Shown here: piece by piece, positions 43,421-52,958 of the stretch | Layout of the letters: the number at the start of each line of letters is the position of its first letter | Position numbering within the stretch: position 1 is the stretch's first letter | Origin: Desulforamulus ruminis DSM 2154 | GTDB taxonomy: Bacteria; Bacillota; Desulfotomaculia; Desulfotomaculales; Desulfotomaculaceae | DNA: 64,000 nucleotides | NCBI RefSeq assembly: GCF_000215085.1 | Contig: NC_015589.1 | Location: 3,298,120 to 3,362,119 of the forward strand | Direction of reading: 5' to 3' | Position numbers and translations under genes: made by a program | The notes under the pieces: model-generated | Seen by the model: the letters and a program-made list of their open reading frames with translations, nothing else | Told to the model about the DNA's origin: nothing | The model's database searches: none

Positions 43421-46213
43421 TTACACTTGGTGATGTTCCTGCACCACGCCGGCACAACGGGGGCAGAGGGTCGGGTTTTCAGGATCACTGCCAATCCCTT
43501 CGGCATACATCCAACAACGCTCGCATTTGGCGCCGCCGGCAGGGGCCACCGCCACCGCCAGTTCCATTCCTTCCGCTCGGGCAGCTTCAGCAGGTGCTTC
43601 CGCCAGGGGATGCAGAGATACGCCGGAAACAATAAAAATGGTGGCCAGTTCAGCAGCCATAGCCCGAAGGAACTCGGCCGTGTCCCCGTGGGCGTAAAGA
43701 TCCACTTGGGCCTCCAGGGCGTTGCCGATAATTTTGTTCTGACGGGCGGTTTCCAGCACCTTCAAAACTTCTTTACGGATCTCCTTTACCCGGTCCCACT
43801 TTTTCTCCAACTCCACATCAATATATTCCACATTGGCTTCAGGCATATCCAGCATTTGAACACTGGCCAGCCTTTCACCGGCAACCGGCATGTGCCGGTA
43901 GATTTCTTCGGTGGTGAAGGTTAAAACCGGCACCAGCAGCCGCACCAGGGCATCCAGCACTTCGCAAAGTACCGTCTGGGCAGCCCGGCGTTCAAGGGAG
44001 GCGGGCACCGCCGTATATAAACGGTCCTTGATAATATCCAGATAAAAGGCGCTGAGATCCAGCACACAGTAATTGTGAATGGCATGATAAACCACATGGA
44101 ACTCGTAGTCCTCATAGGCCGCCAGCACCCGCTTAATCAACTTGTTCAGTTCCATCAGGGCCACCCGGTCCAGCTCCGGCAGATCCCGGTAAGCCACTTT
44201 GTCTTTGGCCGGGTCAAAATCATAGAGATTGCCCAGCAGAAAACGGGCGGTATTGCGAATCTTGCGGTAGGACTCGGTCATCTGCTTAAGGATATTCTGG
44301 GATAACGCCAAATCTCCCCGGTAATCCGCGGAGGAAACCCAGAGGCGCAGGATATCGGCCCCCATCTGATTGATGATTTTTAACGGATCCACCACATTGC
44401 CCAGGGATTTGGACATCTTGCGTCCCTTTTCATCCACCGTAAAGCCATGGGTCAGTACGGTTTTATAAGGAGGCTTGCCGGTTACCGCAACCGAGGTGGA
44501 CAGGGAAGAATTGAACCAGCCCCGGTGCTGATCGCTGCCCTCCAGATAAAGGTCCGCCGGCCGCTGCAATTCCGGCCACAACTCCGGTTGGTCCAAAACC
44601 GCCAGATGGCTGGAGCCGGAATCAAACCAGACATCCATAATATCGGTTTCCTTACGGAAGTCGCCGCCTTTCCCGCAGTGATGGCAGTTCAAGCCGGGGG
44701 GCACCAGTTCATTGGCCTCTTTGGCAAACCAGATATCCGAACCGTGCTCCTTAAACAACTGCTGGATATGGGCAATGGTTTCTTCAGTAATGATTTCCTT
44801 GCCGCAGTGGTTGCAGTAAAAAATGGGAATGGGTACGCCCCAGATGCGCTGGCGTGAAACACACCAGTCGCCGCGGCCCTCCACCATATTATAGATGCGG
44901 TCCTCTCCCCAGGCCGGAACCCACTTGATATTCCGGATGGCCTGCAGGGTCTCCCGGCGGAAACCCTCCACCGAAGCAAACCACTGCTCGGTGGCCCGGA
45001 AGAAAACCGGCTGCTTGCAGCGCCAACAGTGGGGGTACTGGTGTTTAATATTGCCCAGGCCCAGCAAGGCGCCCTGCTCTTGGAGTTCTTCAATCACCGA
45101 TTTGTTGGCGTCCAGTATAAACTGGCCCTGGAACTTGCCCCCTTCCGCGGTAAATTTACCGCGGTTGTCTAGGGGAGAGAGGACCGGCAGTCCGTATTGT
45201 TTGGCCGCCAGGAAGTCTTCCTCGCCATGTCCCGGCGCCGTATGAACACAGCCGGTGCCGGCGTCCAGGGTGACATGCTCGCCCAGAATCACCAGGGAAT
45301 CCCGGTCCACAAAGGGGTGCCGGCAAACCACCCGGTCCAACTGCTCCCCTTTAAAGGTGGCCAGAATCTCGGCCTCCTCCGCCTCCATTACCTCTTTGAA
45401 GGCTTCCAGCAGTTCCTTGGCCACCACGACCTTTTGTCCCTTCACCCGGGCCAAAACGTATTCAAATTCCGGATGCACGCTGATAGCCACGTTGGCGGGC
45501 AGGGTCCAGGGCGTGGTGGTCCAGATCACCACCGCGGCGTCTTCCGGCAAAATCCCTTTTCCCTCTTTCACCGGAAACTTAACGTAAATGGAGGGCGATG
45601 TTTTATCCCCGTATTCCACTTCGGCCTCCGCCAGGGCGGTTTCGCAACTGGCGCACCAGTAAACCGGCTTCAGGCCCTTATAAATATATCCCTTTTTAGC
45701 CATTTCGCCAAAAACCCGGACTTGCGTGGCCTCGTACTGGGGCAGCAGGGTATAATAAGGGCGCTCCCAATCCCCCCGCACGCCCAGCCGCTGAAATTCC
45801 TCACTTTGAATGTTGGCAAACTTCAGGGCGTAATCCTTGCACTTGTTGCGGAACTCCACCGGGTCCACCTGATGGCGGTTAATGCCCAGGGCCTTGATGG
45901 CCTGCTGCTCAATGGGAAGACCATGGGTATCCCAGCCGGGCACATAGGGCGCATCATACCCCCGCATGGACCGGTACTTCACCACCATATCCTTGAGTAC
46001 CTTATTCAAGGTATGACCCAGGTGGATGTGTCCGTTGGCATAGGGGGGACCGTCATGAAGAATGTACTTGGTCTTGCCCTTGTTCTTTTCCTGTACCTTG
46101 TTGTACAGGCCGATTTCAGACCAGTATTTTAAAATTTCAGGTTCCCGCTGAGGCAGGTTTCCCCGCATGGGAAACTCTGTCTGAGGCAAATTCAAGGTTT
46201 TGCTGTAGTCCAC
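43421..46213 (-). CDS. ileS: Isoleucyl-tRNA synthetase
   Basis: IleS charges tRNA-Ile and edits valine. The protein of about 930 residues has the class I motifs His-Ile-His-Leu-Gly-His (near residue 60) and Lys-Met-Ser-Lys-Ser (near 600), the CP1 editing domain with Thr-Thr-Thr-Pro-Trp-Thr-Leu-Pro and a [10 protein letters not shown] loop, and a C-terminal zinc finger (Cys-Glu-Arg-Cys...Cys-Pro-Arg-Cys). I choose the GTG at 46213, which gives Met-Asp-Tyr-Ser-Lys-Thr-Leu as in relatives; GTG 46225 is too close to GGAGGAG. A T-box leader precedes it. Confidence 0.96.
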   Translation of the reverse strand: MDYSKTLNLPQTEFPMRGNLPQREPEILKYWSEIGLYNKVQEKNKGKTKYILHDGPPYANGHIHLGHTLNKVLKDMVVKYRSMRGYDAPYVPGWDTHGLPIEQQAIKALGINRHQVDPVEFRNKCKDYALKFANIQSEEFQRLGVRGDWERPYYTLLPQYEATQVRVFGEMAKKGYIYKGLKPVYWCASCETALAEAEVEYGDKTSPSIYVKFPVKEGKGILPEDAAVVIWTTTPWTLPANVAISVHPEFEYVLARVKGQKVVVAKELLEAFKEVMEAEEAEILATFKGEQLDRVVCRHPFVDRDSLVILGEHVTLDAGTGCVHTAPGHGEEDFLAAKQYGLPVLSPLDNRGKFTAEGGKFQGQFILDANKSVIEELQEQGALLGLGNIKHQYPHCWRCKQPVFFRATEQWFASVEGFRRETLQAIRNIKWVPAWGEDRIYNMVEGRGDWCVSRQRIWGVPIPIFYCNHCGKEIITEETIAHIQQLFKEHGSDIWFAKEANELVPPGLNCHHCGKGGDFRKETDIMDVWFDSGSSHLAVLDQPELWPELQRPADLYLEGSDQHRGWFNSSLSTSVAVTGKPPYKTVLTHGFTVDEKGRKMSKSLGNVVDPLKIINQMGADILRLWVSSADYRGDLALSQNILKQMTESYRKIRNTARFLLGNLYDFDPAKDKVAYRDLPELDRVALMELNKLIKRVLAAYEDYEFHVVYHAIHNYCVLDLSAFYLDIIKDRLYTAVPASLERRAAQTVLCEVLDALVRLLVPVLTFTTEEIYRHMPVAGERLASVQMLDMPEANVEYIDVELEKKWDRVKEIRKEVLKVLETARQNKIIGNALEAQVDLYAHGDTAEFLRAMAAELATIFIVSGVSLHPLAEAPAEAARAEGMELAVAVAPAGGAKCERCWMYAEGIGSDPENPTLCPRCAGVVQEHHQV

Positions 46214-46254
46214 CAATACCCTCACTCCTCCGATTCAATAAATTCAATAGGGAT

Positions 46255-46505
46255 AAAATAAAACCCGCCCCCAAAAGGGACGAGTTAATTACCCGCGGTA
46301 CCACCCTCATGAACAGGAAATCTCCTGACACTCGAAACACCCGTAACGGCGGTGCGGCCGGCCCTGCCTACTCCCCTTCCGGTTTGGGCAAAGGCACCTC
46401 CCGGGTGATTTTCAAAGGACGGTCCTGGCCCGGATTACACCTTTCCCGGACTCTCTGCACAGATCCTGCTCCCTTTACTTTCCCGTTCCACGGTGATCAA
46501 CAGTA
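46255..46505 (-). ncRNA. T-box leader (isoleucine)
   Basis: On the minus strand the leader ends with the T-box sequence gagggtggtaccgcggg (about 46311-46295), followed by a hairpin and T tract (about 46284-46250). Upstream, Stem I contains the sequence gaaaATCaccc; the specifier ATC (46409-46407) is an isoleucine codon and agrees with the downstream ileS. Uncharged tRNA-Ile would stabilise the antiterminator and raise ileS expression. Confidence 0.92.
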
Positions 46506-46592
46506 ATTTATCCTAAACAGCACTATTATACATAAATCCGACACAGGGGTCAATATTGCCTGCTTGGGAAGCCCTTCGGCCTTGGCCATAAA

Positions 46593-47330
46593 TTAGTGTC
46601 CGGAGGCCAGTTCCGCAATGCGCCGGTTAGGATTGTCCTTGTACAGACCGCCATGGTAGCAAATGACCGCCTGAATGTCGTATTGCGTCAGTTCTTGCAG
46701 CGACTTGGCAGCCAGCTCCGCATCCCAATGAATGTGCTGTGACATGGGGAGAAGGCGTCCCTCTTCAATCAGCAGGGCGTCCCCGGTAATCAGGGTCTTA
46801 CTCTGCCGGAGATACAGGGAGATATGTCCCGGGGTATGCCCGGGAGTGTAAATCACCGTGATCCCGCCACAGTGGGGCAATTCCTCGCCGGCGGTTAACG
46901 TCCGGTCCACAGGGGTTTTTAGATTTTCAAAACTGGCCTTGAGTTTTTCATAGAGGGATTTCATTTCTTCCGGCAGGGAGTCCAACTGACTCTCCAGCCG
47001 GGCCACTTTAACCGGCTGTTTTTCACCCTGGATATAAGACTTTTCCTGCTCATGGGCCAGCACTTGAACCCGCGGGCATTCCCGCACAATATTCGGGAGG
47101 CTCCCCACATGATCTACATCATGATGCGTGATGATCACCTTGTTAAGTTGATCGGCGGCCATGCCGGCCTGCTCCATGGCCTCACGGATTAAAGGCCATT
47201 GTCCGGGATATCCTGCATCCACTAAAATCACCGTATCCCCTTCCCAGAGCAGGGTTGGATAAATGCGCCTCGGCGCACCCATGACATTGGCCGCTATTTC
47301 CAGCATTGCTACGCCATTGGCTACTTTCAT
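46593..47330 (-). CDS. MBL-fold metallohydrolase
   Basis: This 245-residue metallo-beta-lactamase-fold hydrolase has Thr-His-His-Asp-Val-Asp-His-Val-Gly near residue 67, Thr-Pro-Gly-His-Thr-Pro-Gly-His near 163, Gly-Asp-Ala-Leu-Leu and a final Cys-Tyr-His-Gly-Gly. The first motif (His-His-x-Asp-x-Asp-His) is a variant of HxHxDH, as in many YqjP-like or quorum-quenching-like members. The substrate is unknown. It is unrelated in detail to the MBL gene at 25.3-25.9 kb. Single gene on this strand. Confidence 0.85.
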   Translation of the reverse strand: MKVANGVAMLEIAANVMGAPRRIYPTLLWEGDTVILVDAGYPGQWPLIREAMEQAGMAADQLNKVIITHHDVDHVGSLPNIVRECPRVQVLAHEQEKSYIQGEKQPVKVARLESQLDSLPEEMKSLYEKLKASFENLKTPVDRTLTAGEELPHCGGITVIYTPGHTPGHISLYLRQSKTLITGDALLIEEGRLLPMSQHIHWDAELAAKSLQELTQYDIQAVICYHGGLYKDNPNRRIAELASGH

Positions 47331-47485
47331 TGATGGCTGCTCCCTTCGTGGAGGCCGTCCTTTGGGCCCCGCCTTCCCTCGGAGTCATTCTACAGCTTCC
47401 CACTTTTATGTTTCTATACTATTTTCTGGATATTAATAGGATATCCTGCCCAAAGAAACTCAATTCTCCATTCATAAATAGCGAA

Positions 47486-47514
47486 GAAGTCGAGCATTTC
47501 AAACACTCGACTTC
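47486..47514 (-). terminator. Hairpin downstream of the rhodanese gene
   Basis: Perfect arms gaagtcgag and ctcgacttc (47486-47494 and 47506-47514) start 16 bases past the rhodanese stop. A T-rich stretch follows on the minus strand. Confidence 0.6.
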
Positions 47515-47530
47515 AAGACATTTCGGACTA

Positions 47531-47890
47531 TTATTCTACTGATTCAACGGGAAATCCCATCGTTGTCCAGGCTGCAATACCACCCGCCAGCTCAAGAACG
47601 TCGTAGTCCTTCTCCAATAATATAATCGCCGCTTTGGCAGCCATGTTGCACCATGTTTCCCAGCAGTAGACAACAATTGTTTTATCTTTCGGCAGCTCAT
47701 CCAGTTTTTCCGCAAGTTGGGCCAGAGGAAGGTGCTTTGCTCCCGCAATTTTCTGCTTCATGATATGTGGCGGCGCATTGCGCACATCAACCAGCAAGAA
47801 CTTGTCCGGTTCGGCCTTGGATGCATGGGTAAAGTCCATAGGGCTGATGGAAGCCTCGACTTTTGCTTTAAAATAATCCATATTACTCAT
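47531..47890 (-). CDS. Single-domain rhodanese-like protein
   Basis: The 119-residue rhodanese domain carries an active-site loop Val-Tyr-Cys-Trp-Glu-Thr-Trp-Cys-Asn-Met-Ala (near residue 75). The first Cys is in the sulfur-accepting position and a second Cys follows five residues later. The loop is Trp-rich and unlike the usual Cys-x-x-Gly-x-Arg loop, so the substrate may differ. It lies 6 bases downstream of the MarR gene on the same strand and is probably its target, a pairing often seen with sulfur or oxidative-stress sensing. Confidence 0.85.
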   Translation of the reverse strand: MSNMDYFKAKVEASISPMDFTHASKAEPDKFLLVDVRNAPPHIMKQKIAGAKHLPLAQLAEKLDELPKDKTIVVYCWETWCNMAAKAAIILLEKDYDVLELAGGIAAWTTMGFPVESVE

Positions 47891-47896
47891 CGCTTC

Positions 47897-48316
47897 CTAC
47901 TCCCCTTCAATTTTATCTAACAATTTAAATAATTGTTCGATTTCATCCTGATTAAGCTTTTGCAGGAACACCGCCTCACAACGCTTCATGTCGGCCCACA
48001 AAGATGTAATCAACTCTTCACCGGCATCCGTTAAGACGAGACAATAGGCTCTCCTGTCCGTTGGATGCTTCACGCGCATTACAAACCGCTTTTTTTCAAG
48101 CTGATCGATGATCTGTCCCATGGTGGTCTGGTCGACCCGTTGAATATTGGCAATCTCTTTTTGCGTTAAGCTTGGGTGTTCGTGGATAAGCAGCATCGCT
48201 CCATTTTGTTTGGATGTGATGCCGGCCCGTATTAGATGGTCTTCAAAAAGCGCAAACATACGTTGTGATGCCTTTGCCAGTTTAAATCCCAAAGATTCTT
48301 CTATTTTCATCAGCAT
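47897..48316 (-). CDS. MarR-family transcriptional regulator
   Basis: This 139-residue winged-helix repressor has the recognition region Leu-Thr-Gln-Lys-Glu-Ile-Ala-x-x-Gln-Arg-Val-Asp-Gln-Thr-Thr-Met near residue 57 and a wing with Lys-His-Pro-Thr-Asp-Arg-Arg-Ala-Tyr. No cysteine is in the usual redox position. The start could be ATG 48316 or the ATG two codons later; no strong SD is visible. It precedes the rhodanese gene and likely controls that pair. Confidence 0.87.
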   Translation of the reverse strand: MLMKIEESLGFKLAKASQRMFALFEDHLIRAGITSKQNGAMLLIHEHPSLTQKEIANIQRVDQTTMGQIIDQLEKKRFVMRVKHPTDRRAYCLVLTDAGEELITSLWADMKRCEAVFLQKLNQDEIEQLFKLLDKIEGE

Positions 48317-48706
48317 TAATCACCATGCAAATAATAAGTTTTACTGATTATAAGTTTATTTTATTAAATTTACTTTGTCAAGTTCTTGATAGTAGACGGC
48401 ATATCGAATCTTAATGATAAGTTTGTATGTTCAATTTTTACTAAAAGACATGGTAAACCCACTTGCATTTGGAATAAAACAAGTGGGTCACTTCTTTGAC
48501 AACGTCAAAAAGGGAACAATTGATTTTCGTTTTTCACAGTTCATTCATATCCATTATTTATCACCACGTCAATAGCATATAGCTGCTATACGCTTTTGTC
48601 AGGCTTTGTTCCTTGTCTGATCAAGTTTCAGTCCATTACAGTAATTAATATACTTTTTATTAAAATTTTTGGGCTTTTCGTCTATATGAAGATGTCTCCA
48701 TAAAAT
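48317..48706. other. A+T-rich intergenic region
   Basis: This 390-base stretch has no open frame with an SD. It contains a hairpin (acccacttg at 48457-48465 with caagtgggt at 48480-48488) that may end the HEAT-repeat gene, and probably the MarR promoter near 48317-48370. Base composition falls clearly here, marking the left edge of an A+T-rich block. Confidence 0.5.
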
Positions 48707-51319
48707 TTATTTCCTAAGGATTTTTTGAATTGCGAGATCAGCTTGATCATGGACACTTTCGGTTTGGATCCTTTGAACAATGTTAAGTATGGGCTTGACA
48801 GCCCGTTTATCACCCAATAAGCCCAATGCTTCAACTATAAACGAAAGTATCTCGGGGTCTTCTTCAATTTTCAGCCGGTCAATAAGTGGTAAAACGGCTT
48901 CTCGTTCACCCATTAGACCTAAGGTCCATGCCGCTCTTCCTCGTATCAATGGAAGACCATTGTCAATGGACTGAATCAGTGGAATCAGCACCGGCTGCCC
49001 AATGTCTACCAGAGCCTCTCTAATATGTTCAGCCAAGTTGCTGTCTTCATTCCCGAATAATTCAATAAGGTAGAAAGCTGCACTAGGATCACCGAATTTG
49101 CCCAGTACCTTTGCAACCTCATTTAGTACAAATATCTCATCTTCATTTTTAAGTGCGGAAATCAGTGATTGCTTAGCTTTTATCCCACCAAGTGTTCCCA
49201 AAGCCTTTGCTGCAGTACACCGAACATATGATGTGTCTTCTCCTTCCAGTATATCTATAAGTGGCATAACAGCTCTAGAATCGCCTATCTCGCCTAGAGC
49301 CAACACGGCCTCTCTCCGCACCTGTTCATCCTCATCTCCTAGTACTTTTAGTAGTTGATCAACAGCCTTTTTTACTCTTAGCCTCCCCAGAGCCCAAGCT
49401 GCTCCTATTCTAACTTCCTCATCCTTATTTTCTAAAGCGTTAATTAATTTAGCTGTCTCAGTTTCTCTCAAAGATTTTAAAATTTCTGCACAAAAACTTT
49501 GGTCACTTATCGTTGTCAGCATACATTGATTTTGAACTATAGATTTAAGAAGTATTAAAAGCTGCTTACCATTTACTTCCCTCTGAACAAGAGTTTCTGT
49601 GGTTCTTGCTAAACTCTGTTTGTGTTCTATTTTAAACTCTCTTCTTAATTCATTTATTTTATCTCTTTCCTTTTCTGTCAAAAATTCCGGTTCAACAGCA
49701 TCAAAAATGATCGACCTTTCATATTGAGACACAGGGATAGCCCTCCAGTTTTTTACTTTAGGGACGGCTTTCCGTAAAGCTTCCACCACCGGTCTCGTAA
49801 CTAAAATATATCCTGCAAATAAAAAATCACTACCGTCCCAGCTGTTTTCATCGAAATATAGACCTTTCTTAACTATATTGGGTTTTCCAATTATTATGGG
49901 CGGTTTAGCGATAATTTCAGATCGCGAATAATCAATTGGCCCAACTTTAGCGGTAACTGCAAAACCATGATAACCACTTATTAATTTGCCATTTTTATCG
50001 TACAGGTTTATTGGATATGTTTTCCACCCGGTAAAATTATGGGCAGTAAAAAGTTCCTTTATGCGATCAGATATAATAAATCCACCATCACACCAGACAA
50101 AATCCTCGGGTACAGTTCTTCCCCCGGCATACCGGTAAGGAACCGGAATTGGCGGATTCAAATCTCCTCTTTTAAGACTGGCTATATCTTTCCAACTTAA
50201 ATAAAGTATATCATCTGCTAATGCAGCTCTAAAAAAACGCTCCATGAGACCTAATTCAAGAACAAATACATTCTTTATTATATCTTTTCTTTCACATGTA
50301 GGCAGAGAAACATTTTTTGTTTGTGGCCTATCTAATACTTTCAACGCAATATGCCTTATATTCCCATTATCCTCATTTTTAACCAATTTCTCAAGAGGCT
50401 GAGCAACCCGCTTATCGCTGATTTGGCTTAGGGAATCGACTGCCAACATTCTTATATAATCATTTTCTTCATTAAGCATTTTTATCAGTGGATCTACAGA
50501 GGCCTCGCCAATCTCTACTAAAGCTCTGGCTGCCCTCCAGCTTGCAATTGGGCCTTTGTCTCTAATTGCTGTTATCAAGGGGGTAACCGCTTCTTTGCTC
50601 CCTGTATGTCCCAAAGCTACCGCCACTACTCCCTGTCCATTGAATTCTTTATTATTTAATAATACTGCAAGCGGCATCACTGCAGCTTTTCCCATTTTCC
50701 CCAGAGACTCGGCAGCAACCCAACGTTCTTTATTTCTTAACATGTTAATTAAAAAGGGAATTGTCGATAGATCGCGCAATTCACCCAGAGCTTTGATTGA
50801 CTCCAGGGAAGCTCCATGCTTTTTTATATCGTTAATAATCGAGGAAACTGCTCTTTTATCCCTTATTTTACCTAAAGCACTAATAGCGTCTCCTCGAATA
50901 AGAAGATTTCCTTCTTCTAAAGCATCAATAAGTGGTAAAACTGCTTCCGGGTCACCGATTTGTCCTAGGACATTTGCTGCACTTATAAAAAAAGATTCAT
51001 TACAATTTTTAAGCAATCTAGTTAGCGCCCTTACCGCTGGCTTGCCTATTTTAATTAAGGCATCCTCTACTTCACTTCTAATTTCCCAATGATTTTCGTC
51101 AGCAAGAATATGAATTAAAGGTATTATAGCAGGACTTCCTATTTTCCCAAGTGCTTCTACAGCACTTTGACTAACTACCCGCTCTTCATCCTTTAGTGCT
51201 TCAATTAAGGGAAATATCGCAATAGGATCACCTATTTCCCCTAGTTCAATAGCAGCATTAACACGATTTTTCCAGTATACGTCTCGTAAATTTTTAATTA
51301 ACAATTCTGTTGATTTCAT
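48707..51319 (-). CDS. HEAT-repeat protein with a central immunity-like domain
   Basis: The 870 residues form three parts. Residues about 1-340 and 620-870 are tandem HEAT/PBS-lyase-like repeats (units of about 30 residues with Ala-x-x-Ala-Leu-Gly-x-Ile-Gly-Asp-x-x-Ala-Val-x-Pro-Leu-Ile). Residues about 345-565 are a different alpha/beta domain, with Phe-Val-Trp-Cys-Asp-Gly-Gly-Phe-Ile-Ile-Ser-Asp-Arg-Ile-Lys-Glu-Leu and Trp-Lys-Thr-Tyr-Pro-Ile. Its layout recalls Imm11/DUF1629-type immunity proteins, where a Ser-x-x-x-x-x-Leu helix follows such a strand. The resemblance is by eye only. It lies downstream of the secreted nuclease on the same strand and could bind and silence it. No signal peptide is present, so it should be cytoplasmic. 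Confidence 0.7.
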   Translation of the reverse strand: MKSTELLIKNLRDVYWKNRVNAAIELGEIGDPIAIFPLIEALKDEERVVSQSAVEALGKIGSPAIIPLIHILADENHWEIRSEVEDALIKIGKPAVRALTRLLKNCNESFFISAANVLGQIGDPEAVLPLIDALEEGNLLIRGDAISALGKIRDKRAVSSIINDIKKHGASLESIKALGELRDLSTIPFLINMLRNKERWVAAESLGKMGKAAVMPLAVLLNNKEFNGQGVVAVALGHTGSKEAVTPLITAIRDKGPIASWRAARALVEIGEASVDPLIKMLNEENDYIRMLAVDSLSQISDKRVAQPLEKLVKNEDNGNIRHIALKVLDRPQTKNVSLPTCERKDIIKNVFVLELGLMERFFRAALADDILYLSWKDIASLKRGDLNPPIPVPYRYAGGRTVPEDFVWCDGGFIISDRIKELFTAHNFTGWKTYPINLYDKNGKLISGYHGFAVTAKVGPIDYSRSEIIAKPPIIIGKPNIVKKGLYFDENSWDGSDFLFAGYILVTRPVVEALRKAVPKVKNWRAIPVSQYERSIIFDAVEPEFLTEKERDKINELRREFKIEHKQSLARTTETLVQREVNGKQLLILLKSIVQNQCMLTTISDQSFCAEILKSLRETETAKLINALENKDEEVRIGAAWALGRLRVKKAVDQLLKVLGDEDEQVRREAVLALGEIGDSRAVMPLIDILEGEDTSYVRCTAAKALGTLGGIKAKQSLISALKNEDEIFVLNEVAKVLGKFGDPSAAFYLIELFGNEDSNLAEHIREALVDIGQPVLIPLIQSIDNGLPLIRGRAAWTLGLMGEREAVLPLIDRLKIEEDPEILSFIVEALGLLGDKRAVKPILNIVQRIQTESVHDQADLAIQKILRK

Positions 51320-51464
51320 ATTGCTTCCTACCTTCTCCGTAGAAATAAGCTTTTTTATAAAATAATTATAATCTAGGAATGAGGCTAAAAATTTATAATA
51401 AAAAACTTACATCTAAATTGGTTATCTCTAAACCATTTTATAATGTTCTCTATCTAAGTGTTGT

Positions 51465-51505
51465 AAGTTGGGTGTAAAAGTTTTCTAAACTTTTACACCC
51501 AACTT
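51465..51505. other. Perfect 19-bp hairpin between toxin and HEAT genes
   Basis: Arms 51465-51483 and 51487-51505 are perfect reverse complements with a 3-base loop. It lies 31 bases past the toxin stop and about 145 bases before the HEAT gene. No U tract follows the stem on either strand, so it is not a textbook terminator. It could act as a partial terminator or an RNA-processing site setting the toxin-to-immunity ratio. Confidence 0.8.
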
Positions 51506-51535
51506 ATTAAACCAGAATTATTCTATAGATAATAT

Positions 51536-52249
51536 TTAGAAATATCTCTCAAGATTATACGCTTTTGTAAGCTCTCTACCATGGCTAAGTATTGCTTGTA
51601 ACGTTGGAGTAGTCCCATTAAGGTCATATGGTCTAAAAAAATCCGTCCACGCATTATTATATTTGGTGCTTATGGATTGATAGTAAGGGGTTTCAACCCA
51701 TGTACCATATTTGGGATCACAATTATTAAAATTTAATCTACTCCATTGGTTAGCAAACTTTTGAGGAAATATATGATGTGCTTGATATTTAGTAGTTGGG
51801 TCACCATCCGTTTTAACAATTAAATTGTGCCTAAAATTACTCGAATTGAAATTTTTATATGCAAGTTGACCTGCTGGTGAGGCTGCAACACGTTGTATAG
51901 CTGTAACAAACTTATCACCAATACGTGAAAGAATAACAGTAGCATATACCAAAACAGGTACGGCTTGAGGCTCTACCTTATCTATATGAGATTTTAAGTC
52001 TTCAACGTCTTTATCTAAAAATTGATTTTCATTTACATTGATTTCACTATTTGTATCTGATATACTCGTTAAACTTTCGTCATCAAATATCTCACTAGAT
52101 AAAATTGTCTGTTCTTCATTTTGGTTTAAATTACTAGAAACTGCAGAATTATTAGCATAATCCGCAAACGCACCCGTAACTGGCAATAGTAAATTTATTA
52201 ATAAAACAAATACAACTAAAAGACTTAAGTTCCGCTTAAAGGATCTCAT
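51536..52249 (-). CDS. Putative secreted HNH/AHH-type nuclease toxin
   Basis: The 237-residue protein starts with a signal peptide (cut near Ala29). An Asn/Ser/Glu-rich acidic linker follows (about 33-95), then a short hydrophobic segment (about 97-110). The C-terminal domain (about 125-237) has the motif Gln-Ala-His-His159-Ile-Phe-Pro-Gln-Lys-Phe. The paired His with following Ile-Phe-Pro-Gln is typical of AHH/HHIFPQ nucleases in the HNH/endonuclease VII group used as polymorphic toxins. A later Trp-x-x-Phe-Phe and a His near 223 could complete the site. The large HEAT gene follows downstream. Family resemblance is by motif; activity is inferred. SD TAAGGAGG lies 7 bases before the ATG. Confidence 0.7.
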   Translation of the reverse strand: MRSFKRNLSLLVVFVLLINLLLPVTGAFADYANNSAVSSNLNQNEEQTILSSEIFDDESLTSISDTNSEINVNENQFLDKDVEDLKSHIDKVEPQAVPVLVYATVILSRIGDKFVTAIQRVAASPAGQLAYKNFNSSNFRHNLIVKTDGDPTTKYQAHHIFPQKFANQWSRLNFNNCDPKYGTWVETPYYQSISTKYNNAWTDFFRPYDLNGTTPTLQAILSHGRELTKAYNLERYF

Positions 52250-52958
52250 GGGAAACCTCCTTAATTTTATAGTATAAACTTTTTGGTAATTGCAGGTAGA
52301 CTTAAAAAATGGTTAAATAGATTTGTAATAGTGCTTTTGGAGGCATCTTTTGGGAACAAGGTTGAGGCTGTACCCGTTTGCCTACAAATCACTATTACTT
52401 TTTGAGAAGTCGCGGAGAGTACTTGATTAAAAGTCAATTTTTCACCTCTACAAAATTAATATTAGAATATTCAAAATACTCCCTTTTTAAGGCTTGGCAA
52501 CTATCAAACGATCCGCCATGCCCACTAAAAAATAAATCATTTACAGACTGTTGACAAACCTCATATTTAAAAAATAGACCTCTCAAATCCCTCATATTAA
52601 ACAGGGTTTCTGGAAGTGTTTTATTAAAAAAGGGGGCTTTTCAACAATCTAAAATGATTTTAGTTATTTTTCTCTAAAAATGTTTAAATTTTCTTTTTAA
52701 CTTACACAAAAACATTTAAACAAATTTCAACAAAACATTTCATATTTTTTAAAATTTAAATGCTTATATTTTTAAAAAATAAAATTTATTTATGTTGTTT
52801 TTTATTGATATTGTCTCACGTTGTATAGTTCATCCCATAGTTAGATATAACAAAAGGACTGCCGTGCTTGATACACGCCAGCCCAAGATTATATACCCCG
52901 AAAGGTATCTAAGAACAACTGTGGACCTTGGCCAGGAGCAATTATTTATATTTTAATC
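52250..52958. other. Long A+T-rich intergenic region with apparent gene debris
   Basis: No intact gene is visible in 709 bases. Three things stand out. First, a minus-strand open frame (about 52595-52434, 53 codons, extendable upstream without a start codon) reads as protein-like but has no SD. Second, the bases near 52549-52561 (gactgttgacaaa) resemble common IS-end sequences. Third, on the plus strand around 52852-52955 a frame without start reads protein-like (Pro-Lys-Ile-Ile-Tyr-Pro-Glu-Arg-Tyr-Leu) up to a stop. I read this as decayed mobile-element or gene remnants. Confidence 0.4.

Noticed and set aside
45197-46132. A 311-codon open frame on the plus strand
   Set aside because: It lies wholly opposite ileS and has the Gly/His/Pro-rich composition typical of the reverse of a GC-rich gene; no SD or family match.
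52434-52595. A 53-codon small gene on the minus strand
   Set aside because: The frame is protein-like but has no SD, and the protein-like sequence runs upstream past the ATG without a start, so I treat it as debris.
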